DNA of 64,000 nt from Acanthosoma haemorrhoidale (GCA_930367205.1 OV884011.1:44653754-44717753); one strand, 5' to 3'; shown: positions 1-13,556, numbered from the stretch's first letter. Notes: generated by a model from the letters alone, not told the origin. Numbers and translations: made by a program.

Positions 1-1465
1 TTTGTATCGCAGTGTATTCTGTTGTTACAAAAGCACTGTCAGCCTTAAAAAGCTTGTTTACTGCTGCATTATTTACTAAACTAAATAAAATTTTCAGGTA
101 CTTTAACCATTCATAAAGCGATTTCTGTCGGTGAATTTTGGATATTATGGTAATAAGCTTTTCAAAAAATAAGTAACTCTTGAATAGTTTGAATTAAAAA
201 AATTTACTTAAATTTCTAAATATAATTTATCGCTTTATTAGTAGCAGTAATTATATGAGCCCTAACTACTTCATGCCTTTCAGCCCTAAATATAAAGACA
301 TAATGAAGGTTAGAATAATCTAAAAAACAAACAAACTTTACTCGTTTCAATTTTAAAACTAAAACATAAAGGATTTATTGTTGCTTAGTGTTTCATGGGT
401 GTAAATACCATAGATGGCGTGCGTTAAATTGTGAATATGAACAAACAAAAAAGCAACATGGGTTCGTCACAGTTTTGCCTCGCTGACATCACCATGCTTT
501 TAGCGACATACCCGCAGAGTTGCGATGACTGGTTTCAGCACCAAAATTATATTTACCGTTGCTTCAATCCTTGGCCGCAATCCTTTAGAAGTAATTGATA
601 ACAATTATAATAATTGTTTTATTCCCGTTTGTATAGTGGTTATTATTGATTTCCTTTTAAAAAAAAAAAAATCCTTGTGTTCCTTTAATCCAAAACTGAA
701 CAAACCACGTAATAAGACTTCTATTATATCTAATAGAAAATGAAATATTATAAATGAGGCTTTCAGAATAGAAATGGTGTAAGTGCAAACTTTTTAATTT
801 TCAACAGTGTTGACATTCACTAAACATTTTTTTTTTTTCTTCTTTCATAGCCCCTTTAAATTTCCAGTACGTTTATTTAAAGTACGTAAATGATAAATGA
901 CATTCGCATATTTTTTTTTAACTAGTCATACTTAGGCTTAGGTTTCTTCATTAGAAGGTCCTTCACAGCTTGGAATTACATGATCAAAGATTGGTACCCA
1001 CCTTCTTCTTTATTCCTTAATTATTTTTTGGTACATATGAGGTGCAAAGACTCTATAATGTAGAGCTAATATATTTAATAACTAATTTTGGGTGAAGGTA
1101 GTGTGGATTTGCTTTTTGCAGACATTACAAGCAAGCTTTGTTTTTGTCATTACATAATTTACATAAAAACAAGTTGTCCTCTAGGCCCATCTTTATATGG
1201 CCATCTTACTCCCCTTACGTTTAGTGTATCTGTGATAAAATGAATCTTTATTGATAAAATACAATCAATTTTACTATAAAATCTAGTATACCAAAATTCG
1301 TCATACTGTTTTCTTCACTACTTATATGCTATTATTTAAATACATTTTAGTGTATTACGGGATATGTTCTCAAAGGTTTTCGGTTAAATATAATTTCCGA
1401 TGATTATTATGATAGATTATGAAGTTTCCGCAAATCTTCCAAATCAGAAGAAGTGGAGTGTTCAT
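1..1465. other. AT-rich non-coding stretch
   Basis: No supported gene or RNA is visible on either strand. The only open frames are short and low in complexity, and none shows a domain motif. It is probably intergenic or intronic sequence. Confidence 0.5.
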
Positions 1466-1540
1466 GAGTCCGTGATATTAAAAAAGTGTATAGATTTAGA
1501 TAACTTGATAGCCACTGTCTGGTCCAAACTGAATTAAAAA
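1466..1540 (+). repeat. dispersed repeat, copy 1 of a pair
   Basis: This block shares GAGTCCGTGATATTAAAAA at its left end and a block of the form GTCTGGTYCAAACTGAATT at its right end with 3144-3231, in the same orientation. The middle parts differ in length and sequence. This is how two old copies of one interspersed element look. The family is not recognised. Confidence 0.55.
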
Positions 1541-1568
1541 TGAAAGCTATTTAAATAACCTAATTGCA

Positions 1569-2560
1569 TGTGTAGCAACCGCTAACTAAACTATACTAAG
1601 ATAAATCACCCTATACTCTATTGTATATATATTGTAAACAAATGTAAATAACATTACCAAAATATAAATCATTGTAAATGTGGTAAACAATAAACAGGCA
1701 GCTGTGAGCCAATTAGTTATATGAGCTGGGGCACCAGCTGCCAGTAGCAGGTACTAAGCGACCCAACCCGCCGAGAGGCCCTTAATCGGGTCACGTATCG
1801 GTGACACATCTCTTTGTCAGAGGACAAAGAAAACCGCATACTCAACTGGCATTGGGTACTGTAGAACCAGAGCTGATTGGCTACTGACGAAGCCAGCTGG
1901 GTATTTAAGACCGGTGGTTTGGGGCCTGTATATCATTCTCCTGGCAACTAACTGGCTCGTGGCTGCTCTGATGTAAACTCTGAAACTTGGCTTCTTCATT
2001 ATGAAAACCTCTGCATCTCTCTCTCCTCACCTCGCTACGTTTTAGTCCGGCGTTGTCAGACCCCACACCTTCCTAGTGGGAATCTCTGCCTTCGTCTCGC
2101 TAAATCTAGCACCTCCTTGGGAGAGACATCTCCCTCGCGGACAATGGTAGTCGTGGCCCTGCAAGCGTACCAAGCAGAGTTCCCCCACGACGATTAAGTC
2201 TGCCTCTCTCCGGTTCACACTCTTCTTTGGGATCCGGACGGATTTCGCCTACCCTCAGATACCGAGTGTGAATTCGTGGTCATTCCAAGACCACACAAAC
2301 TACCTACACCACCTACCCTATACCTCTTCTCCTGAACATAGTGCTTTGTCGGGGCACATACCTATCAAAAATGGAGTCAGGTAGTAAGACCGTCATGAAA
2401 CGATTGTCCAGGTTATAAACTTAATCAACCCTCACTTCGTCACCAGGGCTAGGGTAACTAGGCACCCCCCTCGTGACGACCCGACAGCATGAATATCAAG
2501 ATAACATAGTGAATGATTACATTTTTTGTGATAATAAATTGTATCATTGCTAAGCCCGAA
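1569..2560 (+). mobile_element. LTR-like block, possible solo LTR or 5' end of an LTR element
   Basis: A clearly GC-richer island lies in AT-rich surroundings. It opens with TGTGTAGCAACC, contains a CCAAT-type box and a TATA/initiator pair (1876-1938), then about 600 bp without long open frames. The layout fits the U3-R-U5 of an LTR or the 5' leader of a retroelement. No second copy lies in the window, no convincing target duplication was found, and the right edge is only the point where composition returns to AT-rich. A host promoter with its first non-coding exon is the main alternative. Confidence 0.3.
1876..1938 (+). promoter_or_regulatory. putative RNA polymerase II core promoter
   Basis: ATTGG (1876-1880, a reverse CCAAT box) precedes TATTTAAG (1902-1909). 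The initiator-like TCATTC (1933-1938) follows, with its A 33 bp after the first T of the TATA box. TCATTC fits the arthropod initiator TCAKTY. Spacing and order are right for a TATA promoter firing rightward. No coding frame follows directly, so the transcript may belong to a retroelement LTR. Confidence 0.4.
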
Positions 2561-4610
2561 GGGAGAAGCTCTTATTTCATTCGGGATCATCTTTCGATTG
2601 TAGGATTTTGAAAGTGTAGCTCACAATATAATAATAGGATGTATGTAACAAAAATGCGATCTGATAACTTATATATTTCTTTAGTCCCAGCTTAGGAGGT
2701 GAAAGTTGGAGGCAGCAGCTTCGAGGAACGATGAGGGTTAAAACGTTTTTTGTCTTCTTCATAATTAAGCCCTTAAGTGTGACCGATGTCTGCAGCCGTA
2801 CATTTGCGTTTATTATTTTTTTATTGAAGTTCTTTTCTTCCCAGACGCCAGTAAAAACATTTCACTCACCTCAGCACTCAGTTATGACGCATTGAGGGTT
2901 TTTGAATCGAAAAGGAAGAAGAAACCGATAGCCTTATAGAGTCATATGATTCCGATGAATTTCCACTGCAGAGACAAACAGAACTATAAAATACTAGTGA
3001 AATGGCAATGCTAAGTAGACTAGTAAAAATGATATATGTTTCTAAACTGCTTTCATCTGGTCCCATAGACTTTTGGCCGGCCGGTCAGTATGAAAAATAG
3101 AATCAATAGATTTGAAATTGCTGAGGAAATCGTTATTGTAAACGAGTCCGTGATATTAAAAACTTTTACAGTTTTATTCAACTAGTTGCCTCTAATTGAT
3201 AGTTGTGTCTGGTTCAAACTGAATTGAACGAAACATTCTACAATTCCTTAAAATAGCCTTATTATTTGGGTTAAAAAAAAAAGAATGAATGGGATAGAAG
3301 TCGGGTTGTTTCCGCCTTAACTTTAAAATTTGTCAAGTCCAAGCTAAGAAGTCATCCAAACCGGTTTTAATATCGTTTTATGTCAATAGTTTAGCTGTTT
3401 ACAATTATTTTATAATATCACTTTTTGATCTAAAATAACATTTATGATTATTACATTCTTTAAAAAACTGATTCATAGTCCCTCGAGTATTTTTAGACAT
3501 TGTTTCTTTACAATGCACGCCCTTTATTTCGTTTTTATGTATTTAAAAAAACAGCATTTAGTTGTAAGGAAACAAACAAATATAATTTAATTGGCCCATA
3601 GACCAACTAGCTGAACAGACAAGTTGGTTAAACCATAAATTAATATGAGGTTTCAAAAGGATTTTTAGAAAAATACCACAGCTGTAACTTTCATAACCAT
3701 TTTCGTTGTGAGCGAGAGCCGATTAAATAACATGTCCCTTGCAATGTGTACCGAGAAAACGGCTTTCATCATTTGGGTGACTCGGGCTCAGGAATCGCCG
3801 AGCCATTTATTTTTTTTTTTTTATCTGATACGTATTACGCCTTCTCTTGGAATCATTCAACATAATGGTGGCCATCGTACGAGGATTGCAAACAGCTTGA
3901 AGCGTAATCAAACAGTGAACTACAAGCTAGCTAGAGGAAATATGCCATTTTTTGACGATTTAGTTACCTAACAATAATAGCCTAAGCGCCGCTTTAAACA
4001 GGATTGCTTTCAAGCGTCTGTTCAGTAAACTTCCAGCTGAATAATTTTAGTGATAAAGGATGAAAAAATTATTAATCAATGTACGCAAGTCTATTTATTC
4101 ACTAGACTTTCATCTATTTATATTATTTGTGCACAGGGGCTAAGCACTGTAAACAAGTCTGGCCTAGTTTCTTCTTAAAAATAAGTTCATTTAGGATGAA
4201 TGTTATAACAAAAAAAAAATCTTACGTGACTTGAATTTGATGCATCCATTATTGAGGGGTTCCCTCGACATGATATTTTACTCTGAGGTTCCATTCGATA
4301 TTGAGAAAAAATTAAATCTATGATAAATTATTAAATCTTATTAATTATTTACTTGTTATTAGAGAAAAAGGTTATTGGTAGAGATTCTAATTAAATATCT
4401 CGACACAGTGCAAAGTCATCAAAATTGAGTTTGCAATTTTGTAAATGATATTTTGCATGCAAGTTTTTCTTGATGATCCAGAGATGTTGAATATAAAGGT
4501 ACCTTAGGAAAAATATTAGAACATATTTATAATGCATTTAAAAAAAAAAAAAAGCTTTAGAACACACAAATGTAAAAACTTTGATTAGGGTAAATTAAAT
4601 ACCTCCACGC
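2561..4610. other. AT-rich non-coding stretch
   Basis: Apart from the repeat copy at 3144-3231, nothing is supported here. An 87-codon open frame at 3708-3971 contains a T-run encoding phenylalanines and has no recognisable motif, so it is not called a gene. Confidence 0.45.
3144..3231 (+). repeat. dispersed repeat, copy 2 of a pair
   Basis: This is the partner of 1466-1540, with the same 19-base left block and a near-identical right block around GGTTCAAACTGAATT. The internal spacer is longer than in copy 1, so insertions or deletions have accumulated. Confidence 0.55.
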
Positions 4611-4680
4611 CATGATTAATAATACGTTATATGTTGTGACTTTAATGGACTATAATTAAAAAAAGTCTTTAAAACTGACA
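4611..4680 (+). repeat. unknown interspersed repeat family A, copy 1
   Basis: It carries the family pattern TGATTAAT, then a GTTGKGAYTTTAATG-like block, then an ATTA, an A-run and TCTTTAAAACTG. Copies in the same orientation lie at 7978-8040, 20803-20870 and 25253-25320. The family is not recognised. Confidence 0.5.
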
Positions 4681-6412
4681 TATTTTTCGCAACCGTTACG
4701 AAACCTTCAATTGTGTCATAACTCACAATTCTTTGACTCCACCTACTACTGCATATGATACATATTTTGGAGCAGAACATTAACAGATCTTGTAGTATTC
4801 ATCTCAAAGCCAACCTACCGGTAAATGGAGATTTTTATATTTATTAATTACGAAATCGCTAATGATACGTAAAATGCCATAATTATGGGATGTAATTATG
4901 ATATTTTGAATCTAGCTGCTTATGTATAGATACATCTAAAAATAAATTTGAGACACCTTGTTGTTCATACACTTCAAAGGTTGCTTCGCGTGTTTCAATG
5001 ACCCTTGTGGTTAATATGCTCTACAAAAAAAAACCTCAGTATTACCTGATTATTTACTTCACTTTTTTAGATTTGTATTTCTTTTCTAATGACTGTATTA
5101 TATGTTATACTTAAGTTTTTAAAATGCCCTTGAACTGAATGTGTGTTTTGTACTTAGCGTGCTGCAGTAATGAGAGCGAGTTTCTCCTTATGAAACCCTG
5201 TGTCATCGCGTTTAGAATGATTACCAACGGAAAAAAAAACTTACGTCAAGAAATAAAGACAGTAGTAGTTGTGTCATCAAGAAGGAAAAAAGGTCGTGGA
5301 CAATTTTTTAGAAAGTCGATGCATATTATCTCTCGTTTGAAGAGGGTGTTTATGGTTGTAAGTGCTGATACAATTAAAAAGCACCTACATTTGACGACTT
5401 GTAGCCCCTGTTGATAATAAACTACCTGAACACACATTTAAGCGACCATAATGAGATTGCAAACATAAAATAAGATAAGTAATGTGTAACAAATTCAAAA
5501 TGTAAAAGCCTGAAAGAACTGTGATAAAATGGTGTGAGCACCATCTGTCAGGGTCACTTAAGATGAATCTCCCGATCGCTCTCTGATCGTGCGGTTTCTA
5601 CAAGTTCTTAGACATATACGTTTTTATTTAAATACACATTACTTCTATAATAGGTTATGATGTCCACACAAAACCTTATTATCAACTAATTTCGATTTTG
5701 CTAAATTATCATAAGCCAATTGCTTGCAATAACATATTTTCAATAGTTAGCATCTTATTCCACTTTGAGATAAATCTAGATACTTCATAAAGGTTAGTTA
5801 AAAGTATAATCAAAAGACTAGCATTTGATATGTGTAAGTCAAACACAAATAAATCAAACCCAAAGGTAAAACGCCAGGAACACATTAGCAGGAAGGACAG
5901 ACTCTTTTATAGGAGACCACCTAACACCATTGCATAATCCAACGCAACGAAGACAAAATTAGCTAGTATTGCATTAAATAATAATAAATTTATAATACTA
6001 AAACAATAGAGGTTACAAGAAAATTAATAATATAACTCACCTCTTGATGTCTTGTGTATTATACACTATAGCAAACTTGATGGTTGAATTCACGATAATG
6101 TAAACACTGTTTGATAGCACATACGTTGCAACTTGGGCAGATATAAAATTAAAATGTAGTAATAATTATAAATTTCTGAAATGAACAGTAGTTATTATGT
6201 ATAATGTAATATAATTTTTAATATTTCATGAAAATTGTAACCTGCATTACGAATAAAAAAAAATCATAGGCATCTACTGGAATTTTCTGAAATGATTTTT
6301 CATAGCCTTGATAATATATTATTCAGGTGTAGTTTTTTTTTTTTTGTTCGTAATTATAGTCTAGCTTTAAAATAATGTCATACACAAATAAGATACAATA
6401 ATTATTTTCCTA
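4681..6412. other. AT-rich non-coding stretch
   Basis: No gene is supported. A 91-codon open frame at 5139-5414 has no recognisable motif and overlaps an equally long frame on the other strand, as expected by chance. Confidence 0.4.
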
Positions 6413-6580
6413 TAGGCATTCCACACCCCATATCCTTCTCATACATCCTTCAAATTGGGGTCTCCCCTTAGTGAAAGGCACTTTCCAGCCAAAAATAATT
6501 TTCCTTATTTTTCCCACATTCCTATTTTTATAAGTTTGAGAGCTTATTAAGTTATTAAAGAGAAAAAAAACAAAAAAAAA
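6413..6580 (+). mobile_element. Jockey-type retroelement fragment, 3'UTR only
   Basis: From TAGGCATTCCACACCC to GTTTGAGAGCT this matches the 3'UTR of the Jockey copy at 57034-58564 (there 58395-58516), including TATCCTTCTCATACATCC and GGGGTCTCCCCTTAG. It ends in an A-rich tail with one C interruption (about 6560-6580). CCTAT occurs at both edges (6409-6413 and 6581-6585) and may be a short target duplication, but 5 bp could be chance. It is an extreme 5' truncation of the same or a sister family. Confidence 0.8.
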
Positions 6581-6585
6581 CCTAT

Positions 6586-8767
6586 TGAAAAATCACGTAG
6601 AGGCCTTCAAGGGTAGAAAGAAGCCTTGACAGCAGGACATATTTGTATTTACCCTGAGGCTCTCAATTATTGCTCAGGGCAGATACGACGGGTAATTCAC
6701 GGGGGGTTGCTCCCCTTTTATATAATCAATAGATCTGAGGATCGGTAAACTTGTAATTTTTTTTCATCTTCATTTAACATTTTTAATTTTAATTTTTACC
6801 TTTTCTTTACTTCTGTAATAAATATTGCAAATGCGCACAATATCCTTCTTCGTCCATTTTTATTACATATTCATACAACAACGCGAGGTTTCGGACTCAT
6901 TCAGACCATCATCGGAATAAATCTCTGTGGTTTTACTTTTAGCTACAGGTTGCTATGTGTTGTCATTTCAATGTTGTAATTCATGTGTATAATCTGATCT
7001 GTACAAAATTTAACTTGTTAATTATGTCAACATGGTGCAAACCTATTCCTTTTGCATCTGTTTTATAGTTTACAGTATTTTTTATATTGATGGCTATGTG
7101 AATTGATTCCAAAAGTTTACGTTTAGAATAAAATAAAATAATATTTATGAAAGGTATTTAAAAGAAATAAATGGCTATTAATAGGCGTGAGTGCCTTACA
7201 AACCCACAATAGTATTGACCCACAATAAACACATCAGAATCGGCTTAGGTGACATTATATACGCTATTCCGAATAAATTTTTTTTTTTAACCATCTCTCA
7301 CTTGTCACTCACGTCATGAGGAAAAATCAAAACTTCAAATCTGTCTAAGCACTTGAAATATCTTCAAAGTTAGCCAAAACCCTTATGTTCTCACCCGGGT
7401 GTCACGACATGTGATTTCTACATTATTATTATTACACGACATGTCGTGTTTTTATCAAGGTTTTCAATAAAATAGGTACTTTTTTTTTAAGTGATTCCTT
7501 ATAATAACAATCCATCTAACGTTTAACAAATGTACAATTTGCCCTGATTATTCAAGTGTTTGTTTTTTTCCATAACCAGCAGCCCTTATGTTTTCAACAG
7601 AATAGCTGTCTGTTCTGGAAATTGAGTCCCCATTTCTGGCTAGAGAAATGAAAATTACACGGACATCCCAATTGATAAAAGTAAAACCTGAAAAATAAAG
7701 GCATTTTCATAAAATCCGGGTAAATTTCATTTGTTTTTCTAAATCAAAAAAAAATATTAATAAACAGTTAATTAATATACGATATCATTACAAGAATAGT
7801 CTTGAATAATGTGTTCGCAACAACAGTTTTGTATAGACGGAAAATTATATTTTTCATGACGTTTGTACTTAATACTGCAGAGATGTCATAAAAAAACCCA
7901 AACAAATAACAAAGACTCGACTATTAATCAATTACTTGTAATTAAAAATAATTATCACCTAAATAGATCTTGGCGCCCTGATTAATAGTCTCTATTGTTG
8001 GGATCTTAATAGACATTACCCTAAAAAGACATTAAACCTGTAGATAAATTTTTTTTTTTTTCAATCGTGATGACTCGCTTATTTTTGAGATGCCTCATAT
8101 TTAACTCTTTAAAACCGCTATCATAGAGCGCTCCCTCATACATACAAGTAGAGCTACAATTGCCTAATCGCTGTTTGAAAGTATAGCCTCTCTCTTCGGG
8201 CTTGACACTGAAATCAATGTGTATTTTTCGAATGGACCTGCGCTCCTTAGTGAGTGAGCAAGGCTATTTGAACCGCCTTAGGACCCGGTCTGTGTCACCA
8301 TACCACGTCACGCTAGCTATATTATCCTTTAGCCACACTTCATTGGCCCAGTTGCCCACTAAACCGATCTGGAAAAAATAACACAGATCCCCTACAAAAA
8401 TTATGAAGTACAAAACCGATCTGCAGTGCAATGTGTAATTATTATGGTGACATTAACTAAAAGAAAATAAATGTTCTTATCGCTAGTAACATTATCATTT
8501 ATTTACTATGGTTAGTTATTTATGTTACTACACCGTGTGGTGTGTTTGCAATGTGAAATTGATTGAATATGGTATTACTTTTTGTTAATAAAGTTTTTTC
8601 CCTGAAAAAAAATTGCACTTAGCGCTACGGACATTTCCCAGATTAATGGAAAATGCCATAGTTTTGGATATTCACAAATCTGGAAATGTTGTAGACAATT
8701 CACCAAATTATATATTTCCTAATCAGCCTTTCAAAATTACTCAATTATTATTATATTATTCAACAGG
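6586..8767. other. AT-rich non-coding stretch
   Basis: It contains repeat family A copy 2 (7978-8040) and several T-runs. No coding frame, RNA gene or element with recognisable ends was found. Confidence 0.4.
7978..8040 (+). repeat. unknown interspersed repeat family A, copy 2
   Basis: CTGATTAAT is followed by TTGTTGGGATCTTAATAGAC, an ATTA-containing stretch, then AAAAAGACATTAAACCTG. Order and spacing match the copies at 4611, 20803 and 25253. A T-run follows a few bases downstream. Confidence 0.5.
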
Positions 8768-9421
8768 TCATAAACGCCTTCTACTGTGAATGGAATAATT
8801 CCATGTCATCAATTTGGTTTTAAACACAACAACTCTATCTCTTAGTCCCTGAGAGATGATCATGAGATCTCCCTCCCCTTTTGAGCAGAATTCAGCAAGC
8901 ACTTGTTTGGGTACATCCGTAACATTGGACTTGGTTTGATACATAAGCTCCAGCTTATTGCTACGCACGAGTACACCTATCAAACCATTGGTTCTTTCCT
9001 TTGCAGAGGAATCAGCAAGAACAGATTTCTCCAAGATTTTTCTCTTTCTAACACAAAGAATGACATGCCAGTACCGATGAATTGATATATAGCAACCTTT
9101 GCAGCGGATATCACTAGGCACCACGAAGATACTTGGGAAAATTGGGTACAAGTTCAAGACTGACCACCTATTTCATTAGTGAGCTCATCATTTAAAGGTT
9201 ACCAATCGCGACTTGAATGGATAGAGTGCAATTCAATCTCTACAGCACGGAAAACTAAATGTCCTATTGTCAGTGAAGTGGTACCAACATGAAATAAAGT
9301 TACAACACAGTTGGCACCCCTGGTAGAAGCCCAAGGCCAATGTGGTCGAGATGGTATAGGTTGGCACGTTGTCAAGCAGGTGTGGTAACTCTATTGCATC
9401 GGTGACACACCGGGCGGCCAC
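8768..9421 (-). pseudogene. decayed coding remnant, possibly piggyBac-like transposase
   Basis: Two open frames on the minus strand (9421-9233, then 9157-8768) lie in different frames with stops between. In the first, a stretch reading LLDNVPTYTI is followed about 30 residues later by DNRTFSFP. That spacing resembles the FFDN...GTxRxNR core of piggyBac-type transposases with the middle lost to a frameshift. The second frame (129 codons) could correspond to the region after that core, but no catalytic Asp is secure. No terminal repeats or TTAA duplications were identified. Another decayed element or chance frames are real alternatives. Confidence 0.28.
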
Positions 9422-9430
9422 CTACTTACG

Positions 9431-12400
9431 GGATGTTGTGTTGGACAACGTGATAGGCCTTCGTTGTCTCATTTTTACAGACTGCGGGAGGATTTCTTGA
9501 AGGGTCTTGGAGTTCGTATAGTAGTGCAATGATGTACACAAACGCTTCGCGAACCTTTTAGTTTAGAATTTCTAGATGGACAGTAAAAAGAAAGACTGAT
9601 CAATACATCAAGGAGTTTTTTTCAGAATTGATGAACAAAATAAAATATTCAAATATATGGGGTAGAGGGCCGTTTCCGGAACATAAATCTTTCGCGGTAT
9701 TTTGACACTAGCAATTTAGTGTAGTCACTAAAACTGCAGATATTTAAACCACGATGAATCATCCTTTTTCTCTCAAACAAACGAACTGCCTTTATCTGGT
9801 TTCAAACCATGTCTTACATCTATGTTAGTTTTAGTGAAACCATATTTTTGTATGTACGTCACTCTAAGAGAAGCCTGTTTCCTCATGCATCCTCAAAATG
9901 AGACTACGAGTTTAGGAACTAGGAAGATTTAAAATAAATTTTAACATCACAGGAATTCAATTATGAACATTTGGCAGGACTACTTGTATCAAACTCTCCT
10001 TTTATTTTGTAATAGATACGAGAAGAAATATTTTTCGGCAGAGTTGATCTATTAAATTCAAATAGGCATTCAACAAAACATTTCACGAAAGTAAGGCCCT
10101 CTATACATACCATAGCAGAGCCCACCATAAAAAATAAGCAAAAAAATAAGTACATTTTGTAAAAGGAGAACCTTTTGAGCAGGTTTCATTTTTGCAATAA
10201 TGCCCAATGTTATGGCTTTAATTATTTCATGGCCAACATATAAATTTGAAATACAGCTTTGTAAATATGAAAGCATTAATGTGAGGCCCATTTGGACTTA
10301 ACTAATAGCTACTGCATAAGCGGTGGCAAGCTGCATCGACGAATGAAATAATTGTGGTTAGCCTCTGAAAGAAAAAAAGAAAGGAAATAAAATTGCGGAT
10401 GGAGAAAAGCAACTCTAGTGGAAGTGTACGGAACCAAGTGCGCTGGACGTAAACAGACGGAGAGCCGCAATTAATAAACTGGCCGCCGAGCGAAGAGGAA
10501 AATGGCAGGTTGTGCAACCGCAGCCTTCAGTTTCCGTAACACTTTCTCGTCAGGGTGGCGGCTCTGTCGCGGGGATTGGGTTGTATAATTGTTGGCGTGA
10601 GCTATAAAGGACTGTGGTGATGATCCGCCATTTCCTCGACCGCTCTCTTTAGTCTTATCTCTCAAAACGGTGCATTAAGAAAGGTTAATCAATGCAAGGA
10701 AGGGCCGTAAGTTAGCAAACATTAAATACTTTGGCTCCTGCGCTATTAGGACACTGATTTCATATCTTTTCTCATTTCGGATTCGCTCCCCATGTACTCC
10801 AACTTAGTGCTAAGAAGTGGGGAAACCGCAGGAGCCACCCAAGTTTAGTTTAGTAGAGACTACTGGTGAATGCTATGTCCGCTGTCTGTCTGAGGCGTTG
10901 AGCCCAAAACGTTCTTCTTGTCATGAAGTGGCGTAGTAACAAAAGATGGGGATCCCTTATCTCTATGAACTCCTTTTCTGCCATCCTTATTATTGACACT
11001 TATACGCTTAACCTATCCACTCTGCATTTTTAAGTCTATAATTAACAAAATATATAGCAATTTTCACACTTCATCTTTTGGTCTTACGAATGCCTTTATT
11101 ACCACTTATCCGTATCTTGCCCACATGATGAACTGTCATCTTCTGATTAACCTTCGGCATTCATCAAGCCATCTTCTTCCCTCTAACTTCTGATCTTTTC
11201 TTTTACTAGTTTACTAACTTCTTCATTAAATTTCTAAACATTCTTTCTTTTTATTTTTTCCTTTCCTTTGGTGTTTACCACTGGGTGGGACTGCTTCGAC
11301 ACTGCCAAACCAAATTTACTATTAGAACGTTTTAAAATACACAAAGTGTAGTACTAAGCAAGAAAATAAAATTATGACACTTCCATCACATCACCTTCTT
11401 AATACTGCGCCTCTTCTATCGTAGGTGTCAAAGAGTGACAAAAGTCTCGCTTGGCTTTTCTATGGGTTTTTTTCCTTCTCCATAGAGGGCCATATACTTC
11501 ACTAAAGCTAAGATAGTTTCAGACCATGTGGCTCTTCTTCTACAGCTTGTACTTGAGGCCTCCAGTATTCTGCCTGAGTAAAGATAGCTGCCCATTTAAT
11601 GAAAACGTTTTTAATTTATCTCCAGGTAACTGGGCCTCCAGACCCCATTTTACCCGTGGGCACTTTTTTCTACCCACGTGCTTGCCGACCCTTTGGCGAG
11701 TGTAGGAACCTTTGTCTCACAGCTGATCAAATCTTCGTCATAGCGTCAAGACGATTTAGTTCTACAAACTGTTTTATAGTTGCATCACTTTATTTTAAAT
11801 TTCAAAATTAACTCTTAACTTGCGCATATACGTTAAAACCACACCTCAGTAGTCAGCTCTAAACCGCTTGCATTAAGAATTTCGCTAAGAGCAAACTGTC
11901 AAACTTCTTCCAAATCTTTGTCTTGGCTGGTGCGGTCTCTCGTTTTGTGGGCATGTATGCTACTTTCAGGTTTGGCTGCTAGAGGCCATGCATGATTCAC
12001 GCTCATATCTCTCATATGAAAATACGCTATAACACAAGCTACGTCAGTCCGAAACGTCCTCACTCTTGTTAATGTAGCCCATTACAACAATCTTCGAAGC
12101 ACCTTTCGCTTCGTCTCATCAAGGAGACGCTCATGAGTAATGATCATCAGCACCCCACTTCCCACTTCAAGTAATAACCGACATTATATCTGTCCTTCCG
12201 AACAGACCGCAGAAGTATCACAACGAAGGGCTTCAAATTGCTCTGATGTGTCATCCTGTTTATCTAAAACTCAAGCCAGCTTAAATATCTCATTTTAAGG
12301 CAGGTATCCAGAACAAAAGCGTTTTTTTCTTGAGGAGTTTAAGGTGTATCCATGGCTAGTAAAGTAGTTGTTACTTTAACGGCTATTCTGCTACTGTGAA

Positions 12401-13556
12401 CCATGTCAAATATATAATAGGTATTTCGACTTCTACGGTTACCGAGTGGATCTCAACCAGTTTTAGATAAAAACTTTACATTGCTCGTGAAGGAAATGTC
12501 TAAGTATCTTACCCCTGTTTTTTTACAAACAAGATTTACCTAGTCATTTTGTAGGCATGCGAAAAAAAAAAGTATGTTATTTGCTGACGTACTCTTGCAC
12601 TATATTTCGTCACGAGTTAAGTCTTCAGAATTGATAGATATTTTCCGATTGATAAGAGAACGAAAAAAAGTACTACTCCGTACAGTAAACAACTTTAGAA
12701 TTGAGAGTTTTTTTTGTTATTTCCAGAGGTCGAGGACAAGTCTAGATTAATAGCTTCTGTCAAAAGCATCAAAGCAATCAAATGAGCCTGATCAAATTGA
12801 TGTATTCCCAAAATGGTGTAAAGTTATAAGTCGATTCGTTCTAGGACTATATTAAGCCTTGGTTCCTCTTAAATAAAATAAAAAGCGCAGGTCTGCCGGC
12901 CGTAGCAAAGAGGTCGTTTGTTTTCATTTTAAAATTATATTCTGGCTCTTCCAAACGCAATTTATGTATATTATTTTTGTTTAATAGATCGTATCTGTGT
13001 ACTAGCACCACAGACCCTTCTTTCAAACCCATTATTTATGAGAGGTGCAGCATTTATGGCGCTACTAAGAAAATGTTTAAGCATAACCGAAATAAAGGTC
13101 GTAGAAAGGCAGAAAAAACGAAATCGAGTGAAATTCTCCATGAGTTTATTAAAAACTTATTAAATGATTGTGATTCTTCATTTTATTTCCAAAGCCATGT
13201 CTGTTAGTAAGAATCATATTTTCATCAAATAAAATAAAAAGTAAATAAGTAAAAATTTCATATATATAAAAAATTGAAACATAAAATAAATACGGGATTT
13301 CTATTGCTGGATTTTTAAGAATATCTTTTTTTTTTTGGCGTGCAATGTGTCCTGGTTTGTTTATAATCTAAAACTAATCAGCATATGCTGAGGCGTTTTT
13401 GGATATACATTCATCATTTCAGATGTTCTAATTGGATTTTTAGAATCGCTAAAAAGAGATAGACTAAAGAAGATCACCAGCCCGACGAACTGAAATAATG
13501 TAGAGCCTATCACTTGCAAATGTGGTCTAGATAGAGTGCCCGCTAGAACCAATCTA
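9431..13556. other. long stretch without a supported gene
   Basis: Nothing convincing is coded here. About 10430-10660 is GC-richer and CpG-containing, with a 64-codon minus frame (10665-10471). It could be a buried first exon, a promoter or an old element. 11600-12300 is also less AT-rich, but it shows stops in all frames and no motif. Confidence 0.4.
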
